DNA of 64,000 nucleotides from Methylobacterium thuringiense (GTDB lineage: Bacteria; Pseudomonadota; Alphaproteobacteria; Rhizobiales; Beijerinckiaceae): positions 60,055 through 124,054 of the forward strand of contig NZ_BPRA01000004.1 of the NCBI RefSeq assembly GCF_022179645.1, given 5' to 3'. Below the pieces are notes generated by a model. It was not told where the DNA came from, made no database searches, and was given only the letters and a program-made list of their open reading frames with translations. Positions 24,933-33,787 of this stretch are shown in pieces; the stretch's first letter is position 1, and every line of letters starts with the position of its first letter. The translations under genes were made by a program, and so were the position numbers.

Positions 24933-25121
24933 ATGATCGCTCACCCCTCCGACGATCTCGCAGTCCGCAACACCATCGCCTTCTGCCAGCGCCTGAGCGC
25001 GGCGAAGGACGAGACACCGAAGCCGATCACTTGTGAGCCCGAGCCCGCCCCGAAGTCCTCACCCTTCCACGCCACCGTCTTCCGTATCAACGGAACGGTC
25101 GAGCGCTATCCGTTAGGCTGA
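24933..25121 (+). CDS. Hypothetical small protein
   Basis: 62 residues from MIAHPSDDLAVRNTIAFCQR, with a Pro/Glu linker and a beta-like end (HATVFRINGTVERYPLG). It lies three bases before the HU-like gene. No family is recognised. Confidence 0.5.
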   Translation: MIAHPSDDLAVRNTIAFCQRLSAAKDETPKPITCEPEPAPKSSPFHATVFRINGTVERYPLG

Positions 25122-25124
25122 TCC

Positions 25125-25397
25125 ATGAACCGTTCCGACCTCGCCAAGGCTCTCGTCCACGAAGCGCCCGGCCTGTCCGCAGCGGACGCCGAGAAGATCC
25201 TCGCTGCCCTACCCAAGGTCATGCACGCCGAGCTTCAGACCAAGGGTGAAGCCGTCCTGCATGGGATGGGCTCGTTCCGTGTCCACGAGACCAAGGCTCG
25301 CAAGGGTCGCAATCCCGCCACCGGCGCCGAGATCGACATTCCCGCTGGCAAGCGCATCGCGTTCAAGGTCGGCGCCGCACTAAAATCGGGGCTCTGA
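25125..25397 (+). CDS. HU/IHF-family DNA-bending protein
   Basis: 90 residues. The start MNRSDLAKALVHEAPGLSAA and the characteristic HU arm region HGMGSFRVHETKARKGRNPA then TGAEIDIPAGKRIAFKVG are complete; Pro is replaced by Ala in the arm-tip motif (RNPATG is kept). Lambda uses host IHF at cos during packaging; a phage-encoded bender 1.1 kb before the terminase genes could serve there, or compact phage DNA. Confidence 0.92.
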   Translation: MNRSDLAKALVHEAPGLSAADAEKILAALPKVMHAELQTKGEAVLHGMGSFRVHETKARKGRNPATGAEIDIPAGKRIAFKVGAALKSGL

Positions 25398-25402
25398 TCG
25401 CC

Positions 25403-25582
25403 ATGGGCTGCCGCTGCGCCGAACGTCGATCCGCCATCGTCACCGCCACCAGGGCCATCGCCAACGGTGATGCACGCTCTGCTGCTGCTCAGGCCGGCTT
25501 CGTTGCGCGGACCTCGGTCCAAGACGTTCGTTCCGCGCTCGCCGGCCGTGTCGCCGCCGCAAGGATTCGCCTGACCCGATGA
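25403..25582 (+). CDS. Small hypothetical protein
   Basis: 59 residues, MGCRCAERRSAIVTATRAIA then an Ala/Arg helical rest. It ends with an ATGA overlap on the tail protein gene and has codon use like its neighbours, so it is likely translated. Function unknown. Confidence 0.5.
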   Translation: MGCRCAERRSAIVTATRAIANGDARSAAAQAGFVARTSVQDVRSALAGRVAAARIRLTR

Positions 25583-26163
25583 GCGGCGGCCTCTCGATCA
25601 CGCTCGACGCTTCGGCGCTGGAGAAGATCGGCAATCTGATCGGAGCGGCCGGCAACAAGGCGCCCCTCGCTCTCGCTCGAGCAATCAACCACACGGGCGA
25701 CAAGGCTAGAACCAAGATGGTCCGCGCCCTTGCCGGGCAGACGGGCCTCAAGATCAGCACCACCCGAAAGGCGCTGCGCATCACCAAGGCCGGAGCCGGC
25801 GGCCTCGCCTACGTGATCCAGTCCAAGGGCGGCAACATCCGGCTGAAATACTTCGGCGCGCGCGAGACCAGGGCCGGCGTCAGCGCGGCCCCCTGGAACA
25901 AGCGGACCATCTACCCGCACACCTTCATGAAGGCAGGCTGGTGGCCCAAGCGGGTCACGAAGTCGAACTGGAACGGGCAGGTCTTCGAACGAGCCGGCAG
26001 CAAGACCGCCAGCATGGATCGCTTCCATGTCGTGCGGTCCGGACTCTTCATCCCGGATGAGATGGTCACGGGTGCGAGCGCCGAAGCTTTCTACGGATCG
26101 GTGGACACGGACTTGGCCAGCCGGCTCGCGCACGAGTTGCTGCAGGTCATCGGCGGGCGGTAA
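25579..26163 (+). CDS. Minor tail protein Z-like protein
   Basis: 194 residues. SGGLSITLDASALEKIGNLI, ALARAINHTGDKARTKMVRA and a later KRTIYPHTFMKAGWWPKRVT match the prophage minor tail protein Z (GpZ) family, involved in tail completion or head-tail joining. Its position upstream of terminase, away from the tail module, is unusual. Ends DLASRLAHELLQVIGGR. Confidence 0.7.
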   Translation: MSGGLSITLDASALEKIGNLIGAAGNKAPLALARAINHTGDKARTKMVRALAGQTGLKISTTRKALRITKAGAGGLAYVIQSKGGNIRLKYFGARETRAGVSAAPWNKRTIYPHTFMKAGWWPKRVTKSNWNGQVFERAGSKTASMDRFHVVRSGLFIPDEMVTGASAEAFYGSVDTDLASRLAHELLQVIGGR

Positions 26164-26176
26164 GGCGAGACCCTGC

Positions 26177-26326
26177 ATGAAGCTCCCGATCCACTTCGCC
26201 TTTCTGATTGACGACATCCTCCGCCCGCTTGGGCTGGTCCTCTGGTTTCGGGTTGAGGGTGAGCCCGGAGAAGGGCTGAAGGTGAGCGGTCTGCGGATCG
26301 CCCGGCGGCCGAAGCTGGTGCCGTAG
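26177..26326 (+). CDS. Small hypothetical protein
   Basis: 49 residues, MKLPIHFAFLIDDILRPLGL with a hydrophobic N-terminal half and basic C-terminus. AAGGCGAGA upstream may serve as ribosome site. Low support beyond composition. Confidence 0.4.
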   Translation: MKLPIHFAFLIDDILRPLGLVLWFRVEGEPGEGLKVSGLRIARRPKLVP

Positions 26327-26352
26327 AAGCGGTGGAGCGGCGGGGCATCTAG

Positions 26353-26431
26353 GTTGCGCGCAAGTCGGTCTACACCAACCTGATGTTACTTTTGGGCAAC
26401 ACAGTTGCAAACATATCCGCAACGCTGTTGC
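26353..26431. promoter_or_regulatory. GTTGC/GCAAC palindrome array upstream of terminase (cos/cosB candidate)
   Basis: In the 204-base gap before the small terminase gene lie GTTGCGCGCAA (26353-26363) and two 13-bp palindromes, GCAAC-ACA-GTTGC (26396-26408) and GCAAC-GCT-GTTGC (26419-26431), 23 bp apart centre to centre. In lambda the cos site with repeated gpNu1 sites lies just before the terminase genes. The repeats are seen; the assignment is inferred. Confidence 0.5.
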
Positions 26432-26530
26432 ATTTGGGTCCTCCCTGGCTACCCGGCCCACTGCGGGCAGGACACCCCGGCTTTCGCCTCCCTGCAACTC
26501 CGGTTTTTGAGGCGAACGGCAATTTGAGCC

Positions 26531-27139
26531 ATGGGAGAAGGACTTAGCCTCAGCGAGCTTGCGCGGCAGATGGGGCGGGCCAAATCGGGCCTGCACAAAC
26601 TGGCGGCTCGAGGGCTCATTCCGAAGCGGGCCGACGGCAAATTCGATCTCGATGCGGTGCGCTCGGCCATCGCCTCCAACACCGATCCGAGCCGCCAACC
26701 TGATGCGTTCACGCCCGTTCACGGGCCAGAGAACGGAGAACGATCAGCGCAGAACGCCGGACCCTCCGCTGAGGTTGTCGCCCAGGCCTCGCAGGACGCC
26801 TTGCTGGCGACGACGCGGGTCCGCGAGATCTTGAAGGCCGAGGGGATCGTGGTTTCGGCCGACGACCCGCTGACTTTCAACCACGCCCGAACAGCCGAGA
26901 CCATCGTGAAGGTCTGGCAGCGGGACACGCTTCACGATGAGGCGAAGAAGAAGCTGATCCCGGCGGAGGAAGCCGGGCGGCGCTGGGCGGACGAGATCGT
27001 GAAGCTTCGCGCTCGGCTGCTCGCCATCCCAGGCGATGTCGCGCTGGAACTGAGCCACATGACCAAGCACGAGATCTCGGTCGTCGACCGGATCGTGCGA
27101 GATGCCATGGCAGAGGCCGCCGGCACCGATGCTGCTTGA
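26531..27139 (+). CDS. Terminase small subunit (Nu1/DUF1441-like)
   Basis: 202 residues. The N-terminal HTH (SLSELARQMGRAKSGLHKLA, ARGLIPKRADGKFDLDAVRS) is like lambda gpNu1. The middle is polar, and the C-terminal helical half (TLHDEAKKKLIPAEEAGRRW) is typical of partners of GpA-type terminases. It recognises the packaging site and hands DNA to the large subunit. It overlaps the large subunit gene by 11 bases. Confidence 0.85.
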   Translation: MGEGLSLSELARQMGRAKSGLHKLAARGLIPKRADGKFDLDAVRSAIASNTDPSRQPDAFTPVHGPENGERSAQNAGPSAEVVAQASQDALLATTRVREILKAEGIVVSADDPLTFNHARTAETIVKVWQRDTLHDEAKKKLIPAEEAGRRWADEIVKLRARLLAIPGDVALELSHMTKHEISVVDRIVRDAMAEAAGTDAA

Positions 27140-28997
27140 CGAGACGATCGGCGGCGCACTCGCAAAGCTGAAGCCGCCGCCGCGGCTGCCGCTGTCGACC
27201 TGGATCGAACGCAACGTGCGGCTGCCGGAGGGGCTGGCCGCAAAGCCTGGGCCGGTCCGGCTCTGGCCTTTTCAAAGGGAGATTGCCGACGCGATCACGG
27301 ACCCGACCATCGAGAGGGTCACGGTCCGCAAGTGCGTGCGCGTGGGCTACACAACGCTGCTCACTGGAGCGACCGCGAGCTACGTCGCCAACGAGCCGGC
27401 GCCGATCCTGACGCTCCTCCCGACCGAGGATGACTGCAGAAACTACATCGTCTCCGACCTGGAGCCGATTTTCGACGCCAGCCCCACCGTAGCCGGCATC
27501 CTATCCACGGCAGCTGACGACACCGGCCGCAACACGATCCGCCACCGGCGCTTCCCGGGGGGATCGCTCAAGATCGTCGCCGCGCGGTCGCCGCGCAATC
27601 TGAGAGCTCACACCGTTCGCATCCTCCTCATCGACGAGGAAGATGCCATGGAGGTCACGAACGAAGGCGACGCGCTCGATCTCGCGATCAAGCGCACCCT
27701 CTCGTTCCCGAACCGCAAAATTATCCGGGGCTCGACCCCGACCGACGCCGACACCTCGACCATCTGCCGCGAGTATGAGGCGAGCGACCGGCGGGTATAC
27801 GAAATCTGCTGCGTCGAGTGCGGCGAGTTCGCCGAACCGAAATGGAGCCAGATCGACTGGCAGAAGGATCGGGACGCGGGCGGCAACGTCACGGCGCACC
27901 ATCCGAAGACAGCGGCTTGGGCTTGCCCGAACTGCGGCGTCCTGATCTCCGAGCGCTTCAAGGCGGAGATGGTCGCCAACGGCCGGTGGCGGGCGACTCG
28001 CCCCGAAGTTGAAGGCCATGCCGGCTTTGCGCTCTCGGCGCTGATCTCGCCGCACGTCAACGCATCGTGGGCCGCACTGGCGGCCGAGTATCTAGATGTT
28101 CACGACGATCCGGACCGTCTCAAGACGTTCCGCAACACCCTACTCGGCGAGGCTTGGTCCGAGAGCGTCGACCCGATCACGGCCGACGAGACGTCGACCA
28201 GGGCCGAGGCCTTCGGGCTCAACACCGCGACGCCCGAGCACGGCGAGCTCAAGTTTCCGGAAGCCGTCCTGCTGCTTACGGCTGGGGTCGACGTCCAGCA
28301 CGATCGCTTGGAGGCTTCCGTCTACGGTTGGGATGCGCAAGGCAACGCCTTCGCCATGGCGCACTTCGTCCTCTGGGGCGATGCGATGGACGGGGCGGTC
28401 TGGCGCGAGCTCGACGAGCTTCTGCTCCAGCGCTGGGCGCATCCGCTCGGCGGCTCGCTCGGGATCGAATGCGCCTGCGTCGACTCCGGTGACGGCGGGA
28501 CGGTCGAGGCGGTCTATGCTTTTTGCTGGCCTCGGCTCGGCCGAAACGTCCTGCCGATCAAGGGCCTCGGCGGCCGGCAAAAGGTCATTGACCGGTCGCG
28601 GGGCCGGGTTTCGGGAGGATCGCTCGGCGGCGAAGGGCGTCTCTGGATCGTCGGAGTCGACGAGATCAAGCAGATCCTCGTCACGAAGCTCGCCCGGTAC
28701 CCAGACCAGATCCGGTTCTCCAAGAGCCTGCCCCTGTCGTGGTTCGCGCAGCTCTGTTCGGAGCGTCGTGTCATTCGCCGGGTCGGCGGTCGGCCGGTTC
28801 GCAGGTTCGAGCGGATCAAAAACGAGCCCGCTGAAGCGCTCGACGCTACGGTCTACGCCTTCGCGGCACGCTACGCGCTGCCACAACCCGATTTCGAGGA
28901 TCGCGCCAGACGCCTGAAGGAACGCGCCGGAGCACAGGCTCCCCAGGCCGCGGCCCCGACACGGCAGGTCAGGCGCTCCAGCTACATGGGACGGTGA
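27129..28997 (+). CDS. Terminase large subunit (lambda GpA family)
   Basis: 622 residues. Adenine/Walker-like region VRKCVRVGYTTLLTGATASY, Walker B-like RILLIDEEDAMEV, and the family's zinc-type CVECGEFAEP with CPNCG. A C-terminal nuclease half holds the acidic TAGVDVQHDRLEASVYGWDA and CVDSGDGGTVEAVY. It cuts concatemeric DNA and drives packaging into the prohead. Length matches lambda gpA (about 640). Confidence 0.93.
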   Translation: MLLDETIGGALAKLKPPPRLPLSTWIERNVRLPEGLAAKPGPVRLWPFQREIADAITDPTIERVTVRKCVRVGYTTLLTGATASYVANEPAPILTLLPTEDDCRNYIVSDLEPIFDASPTVAGILSTAADDTGRNTIRHRRFPGGSLKIVAARSPRNLRAHTVRILLIDEEDAMEVTNEGDALDLAIKRTLSFPNRKIIRGSTPTDADTSTICREYEASDRRVYEICCVECGEFAEPKWSQIDWQKDRDAGGNVTAHHPKTAAWACPNCGVLISERFKAEMVANGRWRATRPEVEGHAGFALSALISPHVNASWAALAAEYLDVHDDPDRLKTFRNTLLGEAWSESVDPITADETSTRAEAFGLNTATPEHGELKFPEAVLLLTAGVDVQHDRLEASVYGWDAQGNAFAMAHFVLWGDAMDGAVWRELDELLLQRWAHPLGGSLGIECACVDSGDGGTVEAVYAFCWPRLGRNVLPIKGLGGRQKVIDRSRGRVSGGSLGGEGRLWIVGVDEIKQILVTKLARYPDQIRFSKSLPLSWFAQLCSERRVIRRVGGRPVRRFERIKNEPAEALDATVYAFAARYALPQPDFEDRARRLKERAGAQAPQAAAPTRQVRRSSYMGR

Positions 28998-28999
28998 GC

Positions 29000-29257
29000 A
29001 TGGCCTATCCCGTGAAGACGGCCGCTGAGGTCCGAGCCGACAAGGTCGCCGCGATCGAGAGCATCAACCGGATGCTGGAGCGAGGCACGACCGAGATCCG
29101 TGACGCCGGCGGCCACATGGTCAAGCGCGACCTGACTTCGCTCTATCGGCGTCGCGACGAACTGCTGGCCGAGGTCGGATCGTTGGATGACGTTGTCTCG
29201 CCCCAGGCAACCGGCCGGATCCGACAGGTCCGCATGATCGGCCTGAAAGGCTACTGA
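29000..29257 (+). CDS. Head-tail joining protein (GpW-like)
   Basis: 85 residues: MAYPVKTAAEVRADKVAAIE then REDLTSLYRRRDELLAEV-like sequence. Small helical protein in the position and size of lambda gpW, between terminase and portal. A GTG two codons upstream overlaps the terminase stop and is an alternative start. Confidence 0.75.
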   Translation: MAYPVKTAAEVRADKVAAIESINRMLERGTTEIRDAGGHMVKRDLTSLYRRRDELLAEVGSLDDVVSPQATGRIRQVRMIGLKGY

Positions 29258-29259
29258 GC

Positions 29260-30807
29260 GTGGGCCTGTTCTCGCGCCTCTTCGGCGGGGCCTCGCGCTC
29301 GGCTGCTACCGCTTATTTCGCCCCGGGCTTCGGCTACGAGGGCTCACGCTTCACGCGCCGTCTCCGCGGCTGGATGCCGGAGCGCGCGTCCATCAACGCG
29401 CTGCAGGCGCAGGGCGGCGAAGTTCTGCGGGCGCGCACCCGCCAGTTGGCTCGCGACAATGCGCTGGCCTCTTCGGCCTGCGATACCTGGGTCGGCTCGA
29501 CCGTCGGCGACGGCATCACGCCCTCGCCGATACTGGAGGACAAGGCGCTAAAGACGGCCATCAAGAATGCGTGGCTGACCTGGACCGATGAGGCCGACAC
29601 GGACGGCCTGACGGATTTCTACGGGATGCAGGCCCTTGCGGCCCGCGCCGTCTTCGTGGCCGGCGAGTGCTTCATCCGGTTTCGGCCGCGCCGCCCGACG
29701 GACGGGCTCAGCGTTCCGCTGCAGCTTCAGCTCATTGAGGCCGAGCAGCTGCCGCTCTGTTATAATGTCGAGCGCTCGGACACCGGCAACGAGATCCGGC
29801 ACGGCATCGAGTTCGACCGGATCGGCAAGCGCGTCGCCTATCACTTCCTAAAGGTCCGACCAGGCGACGGAGCCTATGCCTACGGGCAGGAAAGCGGCGA
29901 CCGAGTTCGGGTTCCGGCTTCCGAGGTTCTGCACATCTACCGCCCCTTGGAGGGCGGCCAGATCCGCGGTCAGTCGCAGCTCACACCCGTCATGGTGCGG
30001 TTGCATCTGCTGGACTCCTACGACGACGCCGAGATCGACCGGAAGCGCGTCGCTGCGATGTTCGCGGGCTTCATTGAGAAGAACGCAATCGGCGACCCGC
30101 TGCCGGTCACGCCAGGGACCACGACCTACGGCGCATTCGGATCGACAGCGTCAGGCGCAGCCGTCGAGCAGCCCCATCTGACGGTCGAGCAGACCATCGC
30201 TGATCTGGAGCCCGGCACGCTTCAGGTCCTCAACCCTGGCGAGAAGATCACGTTCTCTGAACCGGCCGACGTCGGCGGGTCTTACGAGGCGTTCCAGTAC
30301 CGCTCGCAGCTGGCAATCGCGGCAGGCACTGGCGTCCCCTACGCCGCCATGACCGGCGATCCGAGCAAGGGCAACTTCTCGTCTCAGCGCTCAATCGAAC
30401 TCGAGTTCAAGCGCAGGGTCTCGCAGTTTCAGCATCAGGTGCTGGTGTTCCAGCTATGCCGCGCCGTGTGGGCGCGCTGGATTGCGACCGCCGCCCTGGC
30501 TGGATCCATCAAGGGTCTGACGGCCAGCGAGTTCGCCCGCCAGCAGCGCGCGCTCTCCACGGTGAAGTGGCAGACCCCGAAGTGGGACTGGGTCGACCCG
30601 CTCAAGGACCGCAAAGCCGACCAGCTCGACATTCTCATGGGCGTCACGTCGCGCACGGACGTCATCGAAGCGCGCGGTGAAGATCCTGAAGAGGTCGACG
30701 CGCGCCGCAAGGCCGACCAGGACCGCGCCGACAATCTCGGGCTGAGGCTCGACGGCGGCACCGTTGATGATCCCAACCCCGTCGAGCCGGCCGCGCAGGC
30801 GGCCTGA
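29260..30807 (+). CDS. Portal protein (lambda GpB family)
   Basis: 515 residues, GTG start three bases after the previous stop. The hallmark segments NALQAQGGEVLRARTRQLAR, SACDTWVGSTVGDGITPSP, EAFQYRSQLAIAAGTGVPYA and GNFSSQRSIELEFKRRVSQF match the lambda family portal, the dodecameric ring at the packaging vertex. Confidence 0.93.
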   Translation: MGLFSRLFGGASRSAATAYFAPGFGYEGSRFTRRLRGWMPERASINALQAQGGEVLRARTRQLARDNALASSACDTWVGSTVGDGITPSPILEDKALKTAIKNAWLTWTDEADTDGLTDFYGMQALAARAVFVAGECFIRFRPRRPTDGLSVPLQLQLIEAEQLPLCYNVERSDTGNEIRHGIEFDRIGKRVAYHFLKVRPGDGAYAYGQESGDRVRVPASEVLHIYRPLEGGQIRGQSQLTPVMVRLHLLDSYDDAEIDRKRVAAMFAGFIEKNAIGDPLPVTPGTTTYGAFGSTASGAAVEQPHLTVEQTIADLEPGTLQVLNPGEKITFSEPADVGGSYEAFQYRSQLAIAAGTGVPYAAMTGDPSKGNFSSQRSIELEFKRRVSQFQHQVLVFQLCRAVWARWIATAALAGSIKGLTASEFARQQRALSTVKWQTPKWDWVDPLKDRKADQLDILMGVTSRTDVIEARGEDPEEVDARRKADQDRADNLGLRLDGGTVDDPNPVEPAAQAA

Positions 30808-30840
30808 ACCCTCGCCCCTTCGAAACAGTCAGGAGCAACC

Positions 30841-32100
30841 ATGGCCGTATTGGTCAGTGGGAGCGAGATCGTGCTCAGCGGCACGGTCGGCAACCTCTAT
30901 TGGGACGACTGCTTCGACTCGGCCGACGTCATTTTGGCGTTGGCTCAAGTCGGGCGCGACCAGGATGTCGTCATTCGCCTCAACAGCGGCGGCGGCATCG
31001 CCACCGAAGGCGCGGCGATCCATGCCGCCCTCTGTGCTCATCGCGGTCGCAAGACTATCATCGTCGAGGGCGTCGCGGCATCGGCCGCGTCCGTAATTGC
31101 GATGGCCGGCGACGAGATCGTGATGGCGCTCGGCGCGATCATGATGATCCACGACCCGTCCGGCTTCACCTTTGGCACGGTCGTCGACCACGAGCTTCAG
31201 ATCCGTGCGCTGACATCGCTCGCGACCGCGATGGCCGGTATCTACGCCGAACGGTCTGGCAAGACGTCCGACGAGGCCCGCGCCGACATGAAGGCCGAGC
31301 TCTGGATGTCGCCGGAGGAAGCGGTCGAGGCTGGCTACGCCGATCGCATCCAGGGCCGTGTCGCCGAGAGCGGTGCATCCGGCGGAACCACGGTCGTCGA
31401 CGCCGAAGCCGGCGATGACATGGACGGCCCCGAGCCGACCGCATTCGATTTCCGCCTCTACCAGCATCCGCCCGAGCGCCTCGTCGCCCTGGCCGATCGG
31501 CGCGCGTGGACCAACCGCGCTCGTCCTACCGCGTCGGCTCCAAAGGCCGCGCTTTCGCCCAAACCGAAACACACCGAGGAGGCCCCCGTGGCTGGCTCTG
31601 AAACCAAGCCCGCGGGCACGTCCGCGGAACCGCAGGCAAGCCCTGCGAGCAATGTCGTGCAGATCGACGAGGCCCGCGCCGCAGGCCGAGCCGAAGCACT
31701 CGCGACCGCGATGCCGAGGGCGCAGGCCTCCGAGATCGCCAAGCTCTGCCACGATGGCGGCCTGCCGGAGATGACGGCCAGCCTTCTCGCCGAGGGCGCG
31801 ACCGTCGAGCAGGCCAAGGGCCGGATCCAGATGGCCGGCCAGGTCAAGGACATGGTCGCTCTAGCGCGCCGGACCAATCCGGACATCCCGGAAGCCTTCG
31901 CCTCGACCATGCTCGCCGAGGGCAAGACCCTCGATCAGGCCCGCGCCACCCTCTTCGACAAGATGGTCGCCCGGGACGAGGAGACCGTCGTCACCTCGCA
32001 TCAGGCTCCGCAGCGACAGGCTGCGGCCGGCCCCGAGGCCACGAAATCCAACATGCGCGCTCAGCTCGAGCGCAGCGGTCTGCTCAAGAAGGGAGCTTGA
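30841..32100 (+). CDS. ClpP/S49-type prohead protease with scaffold C-terminus
   Basis: 419 residues. Residues ~1-175 form a ClpP-like protease: oxyanion region LNSGGGIATEGAAIH, nucleophile Ser in VEGVAASAASVIAM, His in MMIHDPSGFTFGT. After a Pro-rich linker, the last ~170 residues are a helical scaffold. A ribosome site and in-frame GTG at 31588 would produce the scaffold alone, as lambda genes C and Nu3 do. Confidence 0.9.
   Translation: MAVLVSGSEIVLSGTVGNLYWDDCFDSADVILALAQVGRDQDVVIRLNSGGGIATEGAAIHAALCAHRGRKTIIVEGVAASAASVIAMAGDEIVMALGAIMMIHDPSGFTFGTVVDHELQIRALTSLATAMAGIYAERSGKTSDEARADMKAELWMSPEEAVEAGYADRIQGRVAESGASGGTTVVDAEAGDDMDGPEPTAFDFRLYQHPPERLVALADRRAWTNRARPTASAPKAALSPKPKHTEEAPVAGSETKPAGTSAEPQASPASNVVQIDEARAAGRAEALATAMPRAQASEIAKLCHDGGLPEMTASLLAEGATVEQAKGRIQMAGQVKDMVALARRTNPDIPEAFASTMLAEGKTLDQARATLFDKMVARDEETVVTSHQAPQRQAAAGPEATKSNMRAQLERSGLLKKGA
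31588..32100 (+). CDS. Nested head scaffolding protein (Nu3-like)
   Basis: An in-frame GTG within the protease gene, preceded by GAGGAGG with a 5-base spacer. The product (about 170 residues, VAGSETKPAGTSAEPQASPA and then helical) equals the C-terminal part of the protease, exactly the lambda C/Nu3 arrangement. The ribosome site is seen; production is inferred. Confidence 0.7.
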   Translation: MAGSETKPAGTSAEPQASPASNVVQIDEARAAGRAEALATAMPRAQASEIAKLCHDGGLPEMTASLLAEGATVEQAKGRIQMAGQVKDMVALARRTNPDIPEAFASTMLAEGKTLDQARATLFDKMVARDEETVVTSHQAPQRQAAAGPEATKSNMRAQLERSGLLKKGA

Positions 32101-32102
32101 TC

Positions 32103-32504
32103 ATGGCAAGTGTTCTGCTCAACCCCGTCTACGTGGCGGACTGGCTCAAGTACGAGAGCCCCAGCTACCACTCCCGCGACACCGCCACGATCGCCTCCGG
32201 CAGCGGCGTCCTCGTCTCGGGCACCGTGCTCGCTAAGGTCGTGGCGACCGGCAAGTACGTGCCGGCGGCAGCGACCGGTTCCGACGGCTCTCAGACGGCT
32301 TCGGCCATCCTGATCATCGGCGCCCTCGACAACCTCACCGTCGACGCGACGAGCGCCGACCAGAAAGCCGTCATCCTGACCCGCCATGCGGACGTCAGCC
32401 ATGCCGGCATCACCTACGGACCCACCATCAACGATGCGACCAAGCGCGCGGCTGCCAATGGCCAGCTCGCCGCTCTCGGCATCGTCGTGCGCGAAGGAGC
32501 GTAA
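32103..32504 (+). CDS. Head decoration protein (GpD-like)
   Basis: 133 residues. VLVSGTVLAKVVATGKYVPA and SAILIIGALDNLTVDATSAD, then QKAVILTRHADVSHAGITYG, are features of the lambda gpD family that stabilises the expanded capsid by trimers on its surface. The position between scaffold and major capsid is as in lambda. Confidence 0.88.
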   Translation: MASVLLNPVYVADWLKYESPSYHSRDTATIASGSGVLVSGTVLAKVVATGKYVPAAATGSDGSQTASAILIIGALDNLTVDATSADQKAVILTRHADVSHAGITYGPTINDATKRAAANGQLAALGIVVREGA

Positions 32505-32507
32505 CCG

Positions 32508-33554
32508 ATGCCCGAGATCCTCGACATCTTCAACAACCAAGCGTTCAGCGCCGTCTCCCTGACGGACAGCGTCAACATCGTGCCGAACAGCTACGGCCGG
32601 CTCAACGAACTCGGCTTGTTCAACAACGAGCCGGTGAGCACCGTGTCGGTGGCCATCGACATCGCCAACGGCGTGCTCAACCTGCTCCCGACCCGCCCCC
32701 GCGGCGGCCCGGCGTCGGTCGGCACCCGCGAGCGGCAGAAGCTGAAGAGCTTCGTCGTTCCGCATATCCCGCACGACGACTCCGTCCTCGCGCTCGACGT
32801 GCAGAACATGCTCGCCCGCGCCCCGAACATGGGCCTGGAAAGCGTGATTGGCGCGGTCAACCGCAAGCTGATCACGATGCGCCGCAAGCACGCCATCACG
32901 CTCGAGAACCTGCGGATGGGCGCCATCAAGGGCCGCATCCTCGACTACGACGGCACGGTGCTGATCGACCTCTTCAACGAGTTCGGCATCACCGAGCAGG
33001 TCTTCGACTTCACGCTCGGCACGGCCAACACCGACGTCGGTTCTGTCCTCCGGAACGTGCATGGCTACATGGAGGACAACCTCCTTGGCGACACCATGAC
33101 CGGTGTCTACGGCCTCGCCTCTCCGTCGTGGTTCGCCAAATACGTGGCTCACGCCAGCGTGAAGGACGCTTTCAAGTTCTTCTCGTCGGTCCAGAACCCG
33201 CTGCGCGACGACGTCCGCCGCGGCTTCACGTTCCAGGGCGTGACCATCGAGGAGTACCGCGGCTCGGCGACGTTCATGAACGCCGATGGTAGCACCTCGA
33301 CGGTGACCCGCTTCGTCCCCGACGGCGACGTGCGCTTCTTCCCGATCGGCACCAGCGAGACCTTCACCAACTGGTGGGCGCCGCCGGACTTCGTCGACGA
33401 AGTCAACACCGCCCCTGGGCTCGACGCCCAGGTCTTCGTCGCTCCGCTGGAGCGCATGAAGTTCGGCAAGGGCATGGACATTCACACCGAGTCCAACCCG
33501 CTCCCGCTCTGCAAGCGCCCGAACCTTCTGGTTCGCGGCACCACCTCGAACTGA
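32508..33554 (+). CDS. Major capsid protein (GpE family)
   Basis: 348 residues, similar in length to lambda gpE (341). Conserved parts: VNIVPNSYGRLNELGLFNNE, SFVVPHIPHDDSVLALDVQN, GMASPSWFAKY-like YGLASPSWFAKYVAHASVKD, and the C-terminal APLERMKFGKGMDIHTESNP. Forms the HK97-fold shell. Confidence 0.95.
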   Translation: MPEILDIFNNQAFSAVSLTDSVNIVPNSYGRLNELGLFNNEPVSTVSVAIDIANGVLNLLPTRPRGGPASVGTRERQKLKSFVVPHIPHDDSVLALDVQNMLARAPNMGLESVIGAVNRKLITMRRKHAITLENLRMGAIKGRILDYDGTVLIDLFNEFGITEQVFDFTLGTANTDVGSVLRNVHGYMEDNLLGDTMTGVYGLASPSWFAKYVAHASVKDAFKFFSSVQNPLRDDVRRGFTFQGVTIEEYRGSATFMNADGSTSTVTRFVPDGDVRFFPIGTSETFTNWWAPPDFVDEVNTAPGLDAQVFVAPLERMKFGKGMDIHTESNPLPLCKRPNLLVRGTTSN

Positions 33555-33565
33555 CGGAGGCCGAC

Positions 33566-33784
33566 ATGCGACTTCGCGAGAAGGGCAGCAAAAAGGACGA
33601 GGGCATCGTCCATATGGATTTCGGGCAGGCCCAGGCCGCCCTTCAGTCGGGCGCCTACGAGGTGGTCGAGGAAGCGGGTGAGGCCGGCCCCGAGATCCAC
33701 GGCGGGTCGTGGGGCGCAGACCCCGCGCCTGTCGAGGCCAAGGAGGTCAAGAAGGCCGACACGGTCAAGGCGGCGGACAAGTAG
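33566..33784 (+). CDS. Hypothetical head-region protein
   Basis: 72 residues, MRLREKGSKKDEGIVHMDFG then an acidic, Lys-rich tail (VEAKEVKKADTVKAADK). GGAGG upstream. It sits in the place of small head-completion genes (lambda FI-like region). No family is recognised. Confidence 0.6.
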   Translation: MRLREKGSKKDEGIVHMDFGQAQAALQSGAYEVVEEAGEAGPEIHGGSWGADPAPVEAKEVKKADTVKAADK

Positions 33785-33787
33785 CCC

